Shown here in pieces: positions 34,431 to 46,963 of a stretch of 62,000 bases of DNA (its first letter is position 1; every line of letters starts with the position of its first letter). The DNA comes from Gnetum montanum. Its lineage: Eukaryota > Streptophyta > Gnetopsida > Gnetales > Gnetaceae. The stretch spans positions 1 to 62,000 of the forward strand of contig MNCI01015761.1 of assembly GCA_015680685.1 (NCBI GenBank), in the 5' to 3' direction. Position numbers and translations under genes: made by a program. The notes under the pieces are model-generated. The model searched no databases. It had not been told where the DNA came from and saw only the letters and a program-made list of their open reading frames with translations.

Positions 34431-35545
34431 TAGAAAAATTTCACTTGAAAATTTCAAAAAATATAAGGAGTTTTCTTATGAAATTGGGGTCTACATAAAG
34501 CTAGAAAAGCTATGAACATGATGAAATGCTAGAAGAGGGATTGGAAATTCACAAAATTGGAGAATTTGATGGGAGAATGAAATTGTGAGTCAGAAATTCC
34601 TTAAGGAGTGCATAGTTGGATGTAACCAATGAGGTGAATGAAAGATTTGATCACGAAAATGTCTAAGGATAAGGTAGTTAACAACCCTAACTAAGAGATA
34701 TGCAAGTGAGTCATCCCCATAGAGAGCTCATGCCCTTTTTTCCCTTGCACACCCTCAAACGAAGGATTCCATGGACCCCACAATTGATTAATGGTTATGA
34801 AAAGTGAAGGACCAAATCTGAAAGAATCTACTTAAGAATTTTAACGTATCAAACTAAGACATTAAACAAAACATGAAAAACTAACAGTCAGGTAAAATTA
34901 TGGACAACATTAATGGATGAAGAGAGAAGATGGAATGGAGTTCTGTCTCATGATCAGATGAAGTACCTTGTGGATCTAATGGTTAAATGACCTAATAGAG
35001 TTTATCGTTAGTCTAGATTAGAACCAACTAGTTTCAGTGACTTTGCATCAATACTCTAAGATCAAACCACCCCCTCGAGACAAAAGAATGCTCCCATTGA
35101 TTAGCAATCATTTTTAATGAGAAGTAAAGAGAAGTAGAAAGTGAGAAAGGGCCTTAAATTGGAGGGACCTTCAGACATGGGTAACATATCTTTCTAGTTC
35201 CATAACCAATGCTTATAGCCAATTATTTTATCTAAGGTGTGTGCTTTGAATTCCCATCATTTTTTAAAGTTTTATTCTTTATGTTTATATGGATTTTTGG
35301 ATAGGAACCACACCATGCAAAGGCTTATTAACTTCCTATTATTGGTCTACATGGAATGGTAAAAAACCAATGACAAACACTCATGGACTCAAGTGAGTAG
35401 GAAAGTAAAAAGAATATCGAGTCCCCTTGAAGTCATACCCTTATCAATCCCTTAATCTTTCCCAAGTTCGGAAATTTCTAGGGCCACAAGTTCATTAAAT
35501 GTTCATTAATGGAAAGGACCTATGACACTCATGGGCCAAGAAAAA
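34431..35545 (-). other. Element B spacer, truncated at the junction with element C
   Basis: Non-coding. The part 35235-35480 (GTGTGCTTTGAATTCCCA, ACCACACCATGCAA, GTCCCCTTGAAGTCA) matches the A spacer at 6650-7000. B ends near 35545, without integrase or any other pol gene, where plus-strand gag of C begins. Confidence 0.6.
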
Positions 35546-35579
35546 GTGTGGTATAGGTCTTTAAAACCAAATTCAATAT

Positions 35580-37016
35580 GCTATTAGCCTACAATAGTAG
35601 AACTCCTTAATGAAATATATCAAACCTATGCAAGAGTGTTAGCTTGGAGGAGACAAATCCGAGAATGGAAACAAGGGCAACATGAACCCTTGGGACATGG
35701 CCTTAGAAAGATATTACTCACTATTAAAAAAATGCCTAGGCCATGGGTTCTCTGAGGAAAGGCTAGTGTATCACATCATGGATGGGCTCTGTAATAAAAC
35801 AAGGGAGACCCTAGGGATGTATGCCCTAGGTCAACTATATGAACTATAAGCCCACCAATTCCAAGAGCTTATTAAGTGGGTAGCAAAAGAAGAAGGAGAA
35901 ATCGCCAAATGGGAGAATGTTAAAAGATCTTAATAGGAAAAAACTCTTAAAGTAACAAAGGTCCATGATCATGAAGAGGAGAAATCAACTCACCTCGAGG
36001 AGGTGGAACCATCCCATCTTTGCCAATACTAAAATCACTAGATAAAATTGAGGCAAAGATCAATAAAATGATGGAGTGGGTACATGAAAAATGTAGAGAA
36101 TATGCAAAAATTATCAGAGGTAAAACCATGCAAGATCACTTTGACAAGAAACAGGATAGAACACTATTTGACAATTGAAAGGAAGGGTTGAAGAAAATAA
36201 GAATAGGGGCTTAACTACAAATTTTAAGTATCAATGTGATGTTTACCTATATGATCATCACAAAGGCCAATGCCCAATCTTGTCACATATACATGAGCAT
36301 TGGGAAAACATGTTACATCCAGATTTTGTACAGAAGTACTGTGCTAGGCACACCCTTCGTATCACTTGAAACCAAGTGTTTATTACATTTAACACCCTAT
36401 TTCTCCAACAATATCAACATACTCTACTTCACCTCATCGTTATTACTCTCCCAAATATCATCAACCCATGTCCCCTCCTATTGGATCACCACCTCATGTT
36501 CCTTACACTTCTCCTTACCCTCAATATTCTCATCCTTCACCTCCTTCTACATCACCACTAGTTCTACTAGAAGGTTTTGCACCACAACACTAACCAATGA
36601 ACAATACTTAGGGTACTACTATGAATAGTAGTGGGAGTTCTCCACAACGTCAGAAATATCCTTTCTTTAGGCATGGTCATAGAAAGAGGCAGCACGGTTC
36701 TGACACTACTGCATCCTTCAACTCATCACGAATCCAACACTATGATGCACCTTCCTCTTCAACCTTAATGCCTCCTATTACCTTATGTAGGCCAAAAATT
36801 AAGACTTCAACAACCATGTGGCCTAATGAATATAACAATGTCATGAGACATATTGATCCTTGCATACCATCTTATGGTCACGAGTGCCATAGTGGGTTAA
36901 CTTCTTATCACATGACACATCTTATAATCTACCCCACTATGCCTACTTTAACCAAGTGTGTGAACCCCAATTTGGGTACATTCTTGCCACGACCCCAAAA
37001 GACACTAGTGGTTTAG
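35580..37016 (+). pseudogene. Element C gag
   Basis: Frames in turn read EIYQTYARVLAWRRQIREWK, then ALERYYSLLKKCLGHGFSEE, then AHQFQELIKWVAKEEGEIAKW, aligning block by block with element A gag. A possible degenerate knuckle (YQCDVYLYDHHKGQCP, near 36230-36280) follows. The end, 36621-37016, is S/P/H-rich (MNSSGSSPQRQKYPFFRHGH). The N terminus is missing at the junction with B. Several stops and frameshifts. Confidence 0.7.
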
Positions 37017-38506
37017 ATATTATAAAACCCCAATATTTCCAATGTGCATGGATCCTAACTTTCCATTTATTAATTCTCACCACAATCAAAGGTTTAGTCA
37101 TGGGGGATACCCGCCATTCTAATAAGTAGAATTAGTAAATTTTTTTCCTTTTCTTTTATTTTACAATTTTATTTATAATTTCTTGTTTTTGTTTTATCTT
37201 TTTGTGGGTAATCTCATTTGTGAATGAAATACTCATGTAACCCATCGATTGAGGCGCTGTTCTATGTTATTGAGTCACAAGTGACTAATTATTTGGATAG
37301 TGAGCCCACAACATCCACCCATCCATTCTATTAATATGAGGTTCTACTCTGGGTATAATGATATTCTTGTTATTGTTAAAACTTAAAATAACTTTGTACT
37401 CATTATGCTCAGAGTAAAGAGTGATGGACTAAGAGGGAATGGCAAGGGTGTGATGTCAAGGGGACTTGTGAATTCTCTTTGGTAACATCTATATGTGTTG
37501 TCATGAAGCTTGGTTATACTAATATCCTTGTAGATCAAATGAAAAATGGGAGTAAGCATTATGGCAAAGGCACTTAATAAAGGAACTCAATGCTGTTCTA
37601 GAGGGTTCCACTGGAAAGACATGCATTCATGCCTGAAGGTTGGCAGATTCTCTAAATTGTTGAGAAAGATAAAGTGCAAAAGTAGCTAGAAGAAGAAAAA
37701 GAAAAGAAAGAAGAAAAACAAAAAAGAAAAGATTAAGAAAAATGTGCTGTAGACAAATTCAAATCACTCCTTCCTTGTGCAAAATGTCAAGTGTTCATAC
37801 ACCTTGCTATCATGATGCTCTTTTGGTTGTCTATCATTAGGATGAAACAATGTGGTGTCATTGATAAGAGATATGGACTTGGTCTTGATCTTGGAACAAT
37901 TGGCTAATAGTACTTTAATCACGCACAACACTTTAGATTCATTGTGCCTAGGGTAAGTTGTCTCATATCCTAATCTCTACAATCCCTTCTATAATTCTTC
38001 TCATCTCACGATCCAAGTATTTCTAACTTGTGTCTTGTGTGGCATAGAATTCATACCTCATCATGGTGGTATTTAACATGTGTGTGTTTTGTTGCAAAGG
38101 TGCGAATTGCATTTAACCCTTCTAGTGCCTATGAACATTTTAAGGCATGGTTGTGCAAGGCCATGATAGGTTGGAACCTACTTTGGGGAGGACCCACTTG
38201 CATGAATTTTGTAATTTGTACTTGTTGCACACCACCACATCATCTTCTACCTTATGAGTACTGCATTGCTCAATCTATTCTTTCCTTTATCAGTATTTCA
38301 ACCAAATGTTCCTATGCACCACTACATGCTCTTTTTTCTCATCCTATTCAAATAACTTCATTTTATAATTCCACTTCATTACACTTTTTGTACCTTAATA
38401 TCAACTTGACATTATCCTAGACCTTTCAAATCTACGTAAAATCCTTCATTTTTGGATGTGAAAACTCAAAAATTCATTAATTTTACTAAGTACCCTATTT
38501 TGGAGG
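37017..38506 (+). other. Element C interior without recognisable pol
   Basis: Where protease, RT, RNase H and integrase should lie I find no motif. At 37092-37108 the sequence TTTAGTCATGGGGGATA closely copies the family's terminal polypurine tract. Either pol was deleted or this was a non-autonomous derivative. Confidence 0.5.
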
Positions 38507-38605
38507 GGACACGATATCAAGTACCTGGTATTAGGTCCAACATGATATTAGGTATGTGCTATCATGTATGTGATATTGCATTCACAAAACCTATATATAT
38601 GGGGC
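38507..38605 (+). promoter_or_regulatory. Internal U3-like promoter candidate of element C
   Basis: CACGATATC (38510-38518), then CATGATATTAGG and TGTGATATTGC, precede a TATA-like CCTATATATATGG (38590-38602). The C LTR has CACGATATCGTG, CATGATATC and GATATTGT before its own CCTATAAATATAG. The position, upstream of the second ORF, is the same as in A and B. Confidence 0.4.
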
Positions 38606-39369
38606 CCCTCACATGCGTTGAAGTGATTTTCAATAGTTGATGTGAGGGGAGTTGAAATTCTCTTTCATGATTTTTAGCACTTTTAGAGTGTAACATTCAA
38701 TTGTCAATATCTCGCTCATTAACACTCCAATTTTCCTTTCAATCACACCTACTTAAGCTTGGAGTGTTTAACTTAGTCGTGGGAAGGGGTATGGTAGAAT
38801 TTCCACATAACTTTCTCAAAATTTGCTATTTTTCCAAAGGACACCATATGGGTAAGTAATATTAAGAAATGTTAAGAACTCATGCAAAAATAATTTTCTT
38901 CCTTCATCCAAATCATTTAAATTATTAATTGGAGTCACCAGAGCAAATTAGGCCTGACATTAAAATTTTTAGGAGAACTTTCTTTAAAAAATTTCCCACA
39001 TTGAAATCACACTAAGAAAGAATTCAAAATTTATTAAAGGTAATGAGTAAGGTATGAGATAATTGAACCTTATTAAATACCTTATTAAAAATTGATCTTG
39101 GTGTGATCATAGATGGCCCTTGAATGAGGAAAATAGTGAGGACCTCCTCAAGGTGCATCCAAATGTCCAAGAAGAGGAAAAGGTCAAGGACCTCATGTGG
39201 AGCATGCAAAACAAGAGGCACAATCATTTGTCATGCATTAAGAAACCCTTATCATTGTACAATTTAGTTAGGCAAAAGGTGGAGAGGACAGGGTAACCAA
39301 ACAAAGAAAACATATCACGTTGTCCCTGGAATGTGTTCAAGTCATTTGGGAAAGATCCACATCCACTAT

Positions 39370-41866
39370 AGTGATTATGGAACTTAATTTTGGGCCTTTT
39401 ACCAAATTCTTCCTCGAACCAATCAAGAAATAACTTAAGGGATCTCCACTATGGCCTATCCTCTTGAAAAGTGGAGAATGGTATTTGGGGGAAACCTATC
39501 AATTTTGGCATAATAAAGAGGAAGGCACCATTGTCAACATTCATGGAGTATCAGTTGATTTCTCTACAAAGGCCATTGTGGAAGTTCTAAATCTTCTAAA
39601 TATGAGGCCTATAGTTACTCATCTATCCACTGACTTCGATGCTGATGAAAGAAAAGTATGGGTAAAGAGGGTGTACAAAAAAGAAGACAAAACATATGGA
39701 GAATTGACCCTTGAAGATAGAATTTATTTTAAAATTGACACCTATCACATATCTCCCAACAAAGGGGATAAACAAGATCTCTACCTATGCAGCTAGAGGA
39801 AGCACAATCTTGATGGGCAAGGTTGATGCCAATTTTTCCCATTTGTATTTAACATAAATATTATGGTGGTTTGAAGAACATAAGATAGGAAAGTTTGCAT
39901 TCACCTTTGCATGTCTAATTAAGAAGTTGTGCTAATGTGCTAGAATTCTAAGCTAGACTAATAACATCCCAAAAAAAGCTCAAAATGCTTCAAATTACTG
40001 AAGCCACTAGAACCAAGAAAAAAAATGTTGGTAAAACATTGAAGCCTAAACAAGAGTAGACAATTTGGCCCACTGCACCTCAAACAGCAAGGCCTAGCCA
40101 ACTTCTAGACATGAGCCTTAGTCAACAATAAGAAGTAGGGCTTAGCCAACTTCCAAACATGAGGCTTAGTCAACAACAAGAAGCAGGGCCCAACACATAG
40201 CCCACAGGCCAATAGGATTAACAACTACCTTCGCTGTTGCAAGATTATCGACCGTTGGTGAGCCATTGTAGAAACAGTCAGTTGGGGAAGTAGGGATGAG
40301 GCCGATCTCTTCAAGGTGATTGATGATGTCATACAACCCACCATATTAATCAATCATGCAAGGGGCAAGGTATTAATACAAATAGGAGAAGGGGAATCAC
40401 ATTGGTCAAAAAATATTTTGGAAAATGCTATATCATTTTAAGTATAGTTAAAAATTGGTGAGGGCACCACAGTGGTGGTCATGCAACACCAGGATGTAGC
40501 TAGAGTAGTAGAGGTGGTTGTAGCCCACATCAAGAAATCATTCAATATCTCTGTTGTGTCATTGGTAGATTTTATAGGAGTACATGATGGTCAAGTTCTA
40601 GCTAGCACCTCAATAACTCTTGTGGAACATGAGGATGCTTTGGATCGCTTGGTATGAACAAGATAGGTAATGAGTCCTTGTTTGACATGTTTGAAGATGT
40701 CACAGTGGCACAATCAAATCTCATTTCCACCAAAGGAAAGTTGGTCATGGTTGAGGTTAGGGCTGAACATGCAGAAGAAAAAGTAAGAATACTCTAGGAA
40801 AAGTTCGTTGCCCTACAAGCTGAATAGTGGGATCCTTTCCAACTTGTTCCAACTGATAAGCTAGAGTCATTTAGGACCAAGAACCTCAATAAATTGCTAG
40901 TGGAGAATAAAAGGGTAGCAATGAAAAAGGAGAAGGCTGATTGGGATGCTTCAAAAGCATAGGCTCAGACATACACACATGCAAAAGCACTCAAGGCCTC
41001 ACAAGAAGAAAATCTTCAGTTAACAATAGTTGAAATCAAAAGAATGTTCTTAAGGAAAGTTTTTAGTAGATGTGAGAATAACTAATAAGAGTAAACCAAG
41101 AAATAAGTCACTTAGCTGGAGAGAACAGAATCCTCTCAATGGAGGAGGTACACACCATCCATCAGAAGATAGTCATTAAAATAAGTGCGTGATAAAAAGA
41201 AGCGAAGAGACATAAAATATTGAAGGAACATTTTTGGGATTAGGTGGGGATGTATAAGAAGATCATTAAGAAAGTAATCTGTATGGCCAAGGACCACATC
41301 AGCTCCTTTAGTGCTCAACACACTGATTGATAAGTTGTACTAAACACTTATGCCTTTGTCCATGAAGTAGAATTAAAGAGCCAGGACCTACAGATCTAGG
41401 ATCTTATAGAATACATGGAGTTGGAAAATCTTTGGTATGCTAACTTGGCCATGTTAATAGCAGGGTGCCCAAGGAATGAGCTAAAAAAAATAGGTAGCTA
41501 CCACCTATGCCAAATATGAGATGGAGTTTGCTAAACACAAGAAGACATTGTAGAGACTAGAGGTAGCAAACTCTAATCTAAAGGTGATCAAAGCTAGCTA
41601 TCAAGGTCAAAAGGATGTTGTAGCAGACTTGGCTCAATGACTCACAAATTATTAAGAATTTAGAGACAAAGCCAAAGCCTACAAGAAGGAATGACGACTA
41701 TTTGCAGCATAGTACACCAAAGTTAATTAGATGTTCCCACAGACAGAGGAAGAAAAACTTCAGGTGCTCCTTTAGAAGTATCCATTTCTGAGGCCTGGAG
41801 CATAGGATAAAGGCAAAAAGCCCATGGAGGAGCCACCACACCAAAAACCACATGAGTTCCAAACAA
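39370..41866 (+). pseudogene. Element C second ORF, homologous to those of A and B
   Basis: Near 39380 it reads MELNFGPF, matching A's QELNFGPF, so the original start lies a little upstream. The stretch 39464-39796 is open (GEWYLGETYQFW, VSVDFSTKAIVEVLNLLNM). A long charged coiled-coil-like region follows, with YMELENLWYANLAMLI near 41413-41460, which aligns with A and B. It ends near FPQTEEEKLQVLL and KKPMEEP at about 41850. Stops and frameshifts are frequent. The VDFSTKAI region is the best preserved of the three copies and the best query for a family search. Confidence 0.65.
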
Positions 41867-42029
41867 TTTTGTATTTTTTGTTTTGTGTTGGTGTTCCAAT
41901 TTTGTTTTGTCTAGTCCCACACTATGGATGAAATTATTCATAATTAGTTCATTATTGCATACCTATCCATTATGTAATCAAATGAACTTGTTTCTCATTT
42001 TGTTTGACTTGAGGATGAGTTTTTATTCA

Positions 42030-42041
42030 GTCATGGGGGTA
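42030..42041 (+). other. Polypurine tract of element C
   Basis: GTCATGGGGGTA directly before the LTR. Confidence 0.8.
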
Positions 42042-42896
42042 TGATGAATCATGGTTTGCTAGGCCCCAATATCAGGTACATGATATCACAACCTAGATAT
42101 GATATTGTATACACGATATCGTGATACCTATGTTAGCCTATAAATATAGCACTTAGGTGCATAGGGATGAGTCATTAAAGCATTAGAGATTATTTTAGTC
42201 ATTAGGAGACTTTTTATCAGTTTTAGTTTTCAGTTCTTTCCCAAGTGCATGGCTGTAGTGTGATACTTGTATTTGTATGAAACCTTTGTTCAAGTGTGAT
42301 GTACTTGGACACACACACAATTGGCAATAAAGATCAAGATTACTCCATCATTGCAGCATTCACTTAGTTTTTAATCATTTAATTGTTAATTATTATTTAT
42401 TATTTGCTTAGTTAATATTTCTTTTATCATCATTTACTATTTTTGTTGCTAAGTATAGAATGATTACGTCTTAATCATGAACATTTAAGTGTAACTACGT
42501 GGTAACCCAGTAGCGTATCTAGTAGTGCTTCGAGTAATATGTGCTTAGTAATCATAAAAATAGTACACAACGTTCAAGATGCATATGGATGATTAAGGAT
42601 GGATGCTCATCACACTTAGGCTAGCTTAGATTTTATTTCCTATTATTTGTCAGCTTAAAAAAGTTATTTCTCATTGTGTTTAGGAGTATCATAGTATTAG
42701 AAATCACATCATACACCTCACTTTGGACTAAACCATACATGATAATGTAAATACTAGTCAAGGTGGGAAGACAATGAATTGTGATCAATGTATAACTATT
42801 TAGGTCCACAACTAGTTCATCCTTGGAGCTCGACCGGATCACGCATACACGCTCATATTCGTATGGTTGAGCATAGGGGTCCCTTGCCACTCATCA
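42042..42896 (+). repeat. Element C LTR (3' LTR)
   Basis: 855 bp from TGATGA to TCATCA. U3 contains a perfect palindrome CACGATATCGTG (42112-42123), then a TATA-like CCTATAAATATAG near 42138-42150, and a GGCAATAAAGATCAAGAT segment shared with D. The 5' LTR is missing. Confidence 0.85.
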
Positions 42897-43149
42897 CCTA
42901 GCAAAAAATCAGCTCTTGGACCATTAGCAACAACATAGCTTCAAGATTGAAGCACAAAAAGAATCAATGAGAAGAATGAAGGAGAATTGTAGGGGAGGAT
43001 TACAGCTTGGGCATTGGCCATTGTTGTGTTATTTGTTGTGTAAAGGATGCTCCCTCAAAGCTCCTTATATATTACTCAGGTTATAAAATAAACCCAAAAA
43101 TCAAAAGGATATGGTAGTTTATTTTGTTGGGAATAGGTATGGAACCAAA

Positions 43150-43450
43150 TAAAATAGATAAGAATATAACAAGGTAGACATATTTGAAGAAAATTAAAGT
43201 AGATTTTCCTTCATCCACCTTACATTATAATCGTAAATACTATCCATACACCACCTTAAATGGTGTTTCTCCCATGATTTTGCATTTAGAGTTGTTATAT
43301 GCAAACTCTATTGTTTGTAGTAACTTCTTACACCATCTAAAATTTTCATCATCACAAAGATACCATAATAGATTTCTCAATGTTCTAGTTACCACTTGTT
43401 TGACCATTGGTTTGTTGGTGGTATGCACTTCTAAGCTTCAACTTACAACC
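43150..43450 (-). pseudogene. Ty3/gypsy integrase fragment
   Basis: The minus strand at 43428-43240 reads TRTLRNLLWYLC and then QTIEFAYNNSKCKIMGETPF and KVVYG, the end of a gypsy integrase core (NRTL...W...L..AEFAYN...H..TG.SPF.VVYG). The expected catalytic Glu just before is replaced (VKQVV). The family is closer to chromovirus-type gypsy than to A or F. No LTR is attached. Confidence 0.75.
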
Positions 43451-44740
43451 TACTCATTGTCATAACTCTTACTAAAGTGCTAAAATAGGGGTAGTAAAGA
43501 AATAAGTAAAATAAAAAAAATGATCATAATCATTATTTACCTTTATCTCATCTATGATAGGCTAACTATTAAGGTAAATTAGTAAGTAAAATAAAATTAA
43601 TAATTAAGAGAATTTACAAAGCCTTGATAAAATAAAGAAGAAAATGTAAAAAGTAAAAGAAAACAACAACAAAACACTAGACAAGTCATAATTGAAAGAA
43701 ACAAGTGATTCATTGTGTTTTTGAGGTGGCTAAGAAAAACACATAAAATGCCCTTGAAGCAAGCTTAGAATGAGGGTAGCTCAACAAAATGCATAAGATA
43801 TCAGTGACATCAGTTAGACATAAAGGTAGCAATAAACCTCCTATACAAGATACTCTTGATGTATATTATACAAGAGTGTGCATTTGTCATTATATATTTA
43901 CATCAAAATTATAAACAACGATGTTATGTCAAAAGTATCCATAATATAATCTACTATAAAACCAATAACCAAGTTACCAATAAAAATTATTGATTATCAA
44001 TATCATTATTATCATATAGCACATACATCAATATGATCCTTTGCACTTGGACCATGCCCAAGATTTTACCAAAAATATAGCTAATACCATGTATTAAATT
44101 TTAATAGCTCACATATCAACATAGCATTGCAACAAGTAGATGAGTTTTGAGTGGTTATGCCCAAGCTTAAACCAAGGTCTTATGACTTGAGGTACTTATT
44201 TCTCCAACCCATTCTATTTTTCCAACCCATTCTAATCACAGTGACTACCCATACGACTACAGCTACCGAAGATGATAAAGAATGGCTTGGCCCTCAGTCA
44301 AACCCATTAAATATAAATTTCGTCAGTACTATTTATGCTTCAAACCGAAGTTGGAATATGAGATCTGGGACCAGTGCATGAAAATACCAGGGACATAAAC
44401 GTGATCAATACGTTTTGCAAAAAATCATGACAAATATTGTTTTTCTTTAGAGCACATGCTTCTTATCAATGCATTTTAGTGGACTGAATAGGAATGACAG
44501 AAATGACGGTGGTTACTTGCAGCCTTTGCAACACAATCCATCAGTTTTGGTGGCTTGAGAATTCTGTCACATCTTCTCCCACGACAAAGTTCAAGTTAAG
44601 ATGTCCCACGGTACATAAGTCACTGACATATTAAGTCAGATTTGCATAATTAATAAAATCTGTAGGCAATACAAGGAAAGTAAGCACTGGTTTGTTTGTT
44701 TTGAATTCTTGATTTTCTTCCCTGAAACCGGAGAGATACC
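43451..44740. other. AT-rich intergenic DNA
   Basis: No supported gene. A 17-bp direct repeat (TTTTTCCAACCCATTCTA type) lies near 44203-44235, next to a short plus-strand frame that I could not assign. Confidence 0.5.
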
Positions 44741-46636
44741 TGTTGAGGCCAACCTCACCCATGCTAGGCATAGGGCCTTGATCAACAGTAACGCGCTAGG
44801 CATAGGGCCTTGATCAACATGTTGCTGATGTTGCAATTGTGGCTTTATGTGCAATTACTATGATATGGTGTCTTGATATCATTTCCACTATGGTTTTGCT
44901 GTTAAAGTGCCAGCGACAGTTTGAGGGTAGCCCTGCTTTGCACGAGCCATAATGTTTCATCAGGGTCATCCATGAAAGAAGTAGAGTCGGTTCTATTTAA
45001 GATCTATGATTTATACACTGATTCCTCATCCACAAATAATAGTCAAGACCAATCCAGCCTTTGCCACAATAATCATAAATTCCGAAAGAAATCAGAAATC
45101 GAAGAGGTATTCAGCTCAATCTTTTAGACTGTTAGACTGTATTTTCCCAATTCATGGTGAAGCATTTGTTCACATTTTGAACAAACGGTATGCACTGTAA
45201 ATCTCTGATCAGAAAACGAGAACACAGCTAACAGAAATGGCTCATTTTTTAGTAGGGTTAGACATACACAGAGAATTAGACCGTAAATATGAAAGTCAAA
45301 GAACTAGTGGTCGAACCATTGCGAAAGTGAAACTTGTATCAATGCTGGGTAATTCTCACTTTTTAAGAAATTGTTTAAGTCACTGTTGAATAGCCGAAGT
45401 GTGTTAGTGGGCAGAAACATGCTTTGTTTTTAGCAGCGTTGATTCACGGTTGCAGGTTTAACTGCACAAATAATATGCGGATTTAGAGAATCAAACAATG
45501 ATGATTTGATTTGATAATTGCAGAATTGTTAAATGTTTATGGTTACTATTGTAACGCCTCTCAAAACGACCAAGGGTGAATCTTATTCTACACTACTAGG
45601 ACTTCACAGCGCGTGATGTCTGCAATACATACCTTACATACTTATTTTAAAAAAATTAAAAATAGTGCACCATGAGGTTGCACATGGCTATTGTCCATGT
45701 GCTGGTGGGCTTTTCTTTTTAAAAACCGTGGAACAAGCATCCACCCTGACTCATGACCCATGACGATTATCCTGTTTTGTTTTCTTTTTCTTTTTAGTAG
45801 CAATATGAGGAAAAAGTCAAAAATAATACACACAGTTTAGGGTTAGGGTTTTTCTCTCACCAGGCCACTATTTAGAGGGAGGAGCCGGGAGCCAAGAGAG
45901 GGGAGCACTTCTTTGAGGACAAAGAGGAGAGATGTGAGCATCTCTCTTTGTTCTTACGTGGTCCTCCTCACGTGGTGACGGCAGATGGCACACCGTAGGC
46001 GCAACAGCGTTGCAGACGGTAGACAGCATGTGCAGGAGCGCACCACAGCAGACGGCAGGTGTAGGGGTGCAGCATATGTGGCAGAGTGCACGGCAGCGGT
46101 CATCGCTTAACCCCCTCATACTTCGGCCGACAGGGCATGTGACGTGAACAAGGTGTCAGCCTCTCTCACGCAGCAATGCAGGTGGTGGACGATGGACCAC
46201 ATGCGTCGTACGCGGTGATCATTTGACAACAACAAACTCGTCTGAATTACATCGGGCAATCCTCTTATCTCCCTTGTAAGTCCTCTTATCTCCCTTGTAA
46301 ATAGTTTCTGCAGTAGGCGAATCTGTCTCTGCCACAAGGGCAGCAATAGCGGGACAGATAAAATTTGAATTTTTGAATTATTTATCGTCTTAGAAATTGC
46401 ACAAATTATTTTAAGTTTCTAATATTAAATTAAATTTAAATTTTTAATATTAAATCAAATTTAAGTTTTAATATTTTGCTTAAAAATATTATTATTATTA
46501 TTGTTTTGTCACATAGCCTTTTCCAGCTGAGACTATTCCCGGGTTCCGTACCCATATCGGAGGCGCCCTAGGCAATAGTCTCCTAAAACAAGTTTTCACA
46601 AGTGTTAACAGCCTGTCCAAAATTTACGCATCAACA
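44741..46636 (+). repeat. Element F 5' LTR
   Basis: 1896 bp, TGTTGA to TCAACA, six-base inverted termini. Homologous to 53798-55535. Near the start a 37-bp piece (GCTAGGCATAGGGCCTTGAT...) is tandemly doubled; the other LTR has it once. Several short frames inside are LTR sequence, not genes. Confidence 0.85.
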
Positions 46637-46642
46637 CCTTTT

Positions 46643-46660
46643 TAGCGCTAGAAGGAGGGC
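46643..46660 (+). other. Primer-binding site of element F
   Basis: TAGCGCTAGAAGGAGGGC, six bases after the LTR end, fits a TGGCGC-type gypsy primer site with one G-to-A change. The tRNA was not identified. Confidence 0.5.
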
Positions 46661-46963
46661 ACTTTCTCAAACTTTTCTTTATTTTGCTTTTATGTTTCTT
46701 TTTTTTTTTTAAGAAAAAAAAATTTGTTTATCATTTTTTTTACTGTTTGTTTTATTTTTGCTTCCCTATTTTCAGTTTTATTATTCTATTTTAGTTTCAT
46801 TTTCAAATCTCCAAATTTATATTCTAGCAATCCTTTTTTTTTAATTTGTTGTTTTTTTGAAATTTAATTGAGGTGATTTAAATAATTTTACTCTCAATTT
46901 ACTTTGAAAAAACAACAAGCTTCACTTTTTCCAAGTTCAATTCCTAAAAAATCTTAGACTAAG

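Noticed and set aside
44921-45200. Open frames beginning MRVALLCTSHNV at 44921 and 53952
   Set aside because: Both lie inside the LTRs of element F at the same place, so they are LTR sequence copied with the element, not two genes.
45868-46346. GC-richer minus-strand frames with many Cys
   Set aside because: They belong to the element F LTR and the matching part of the other LTR has different frames.
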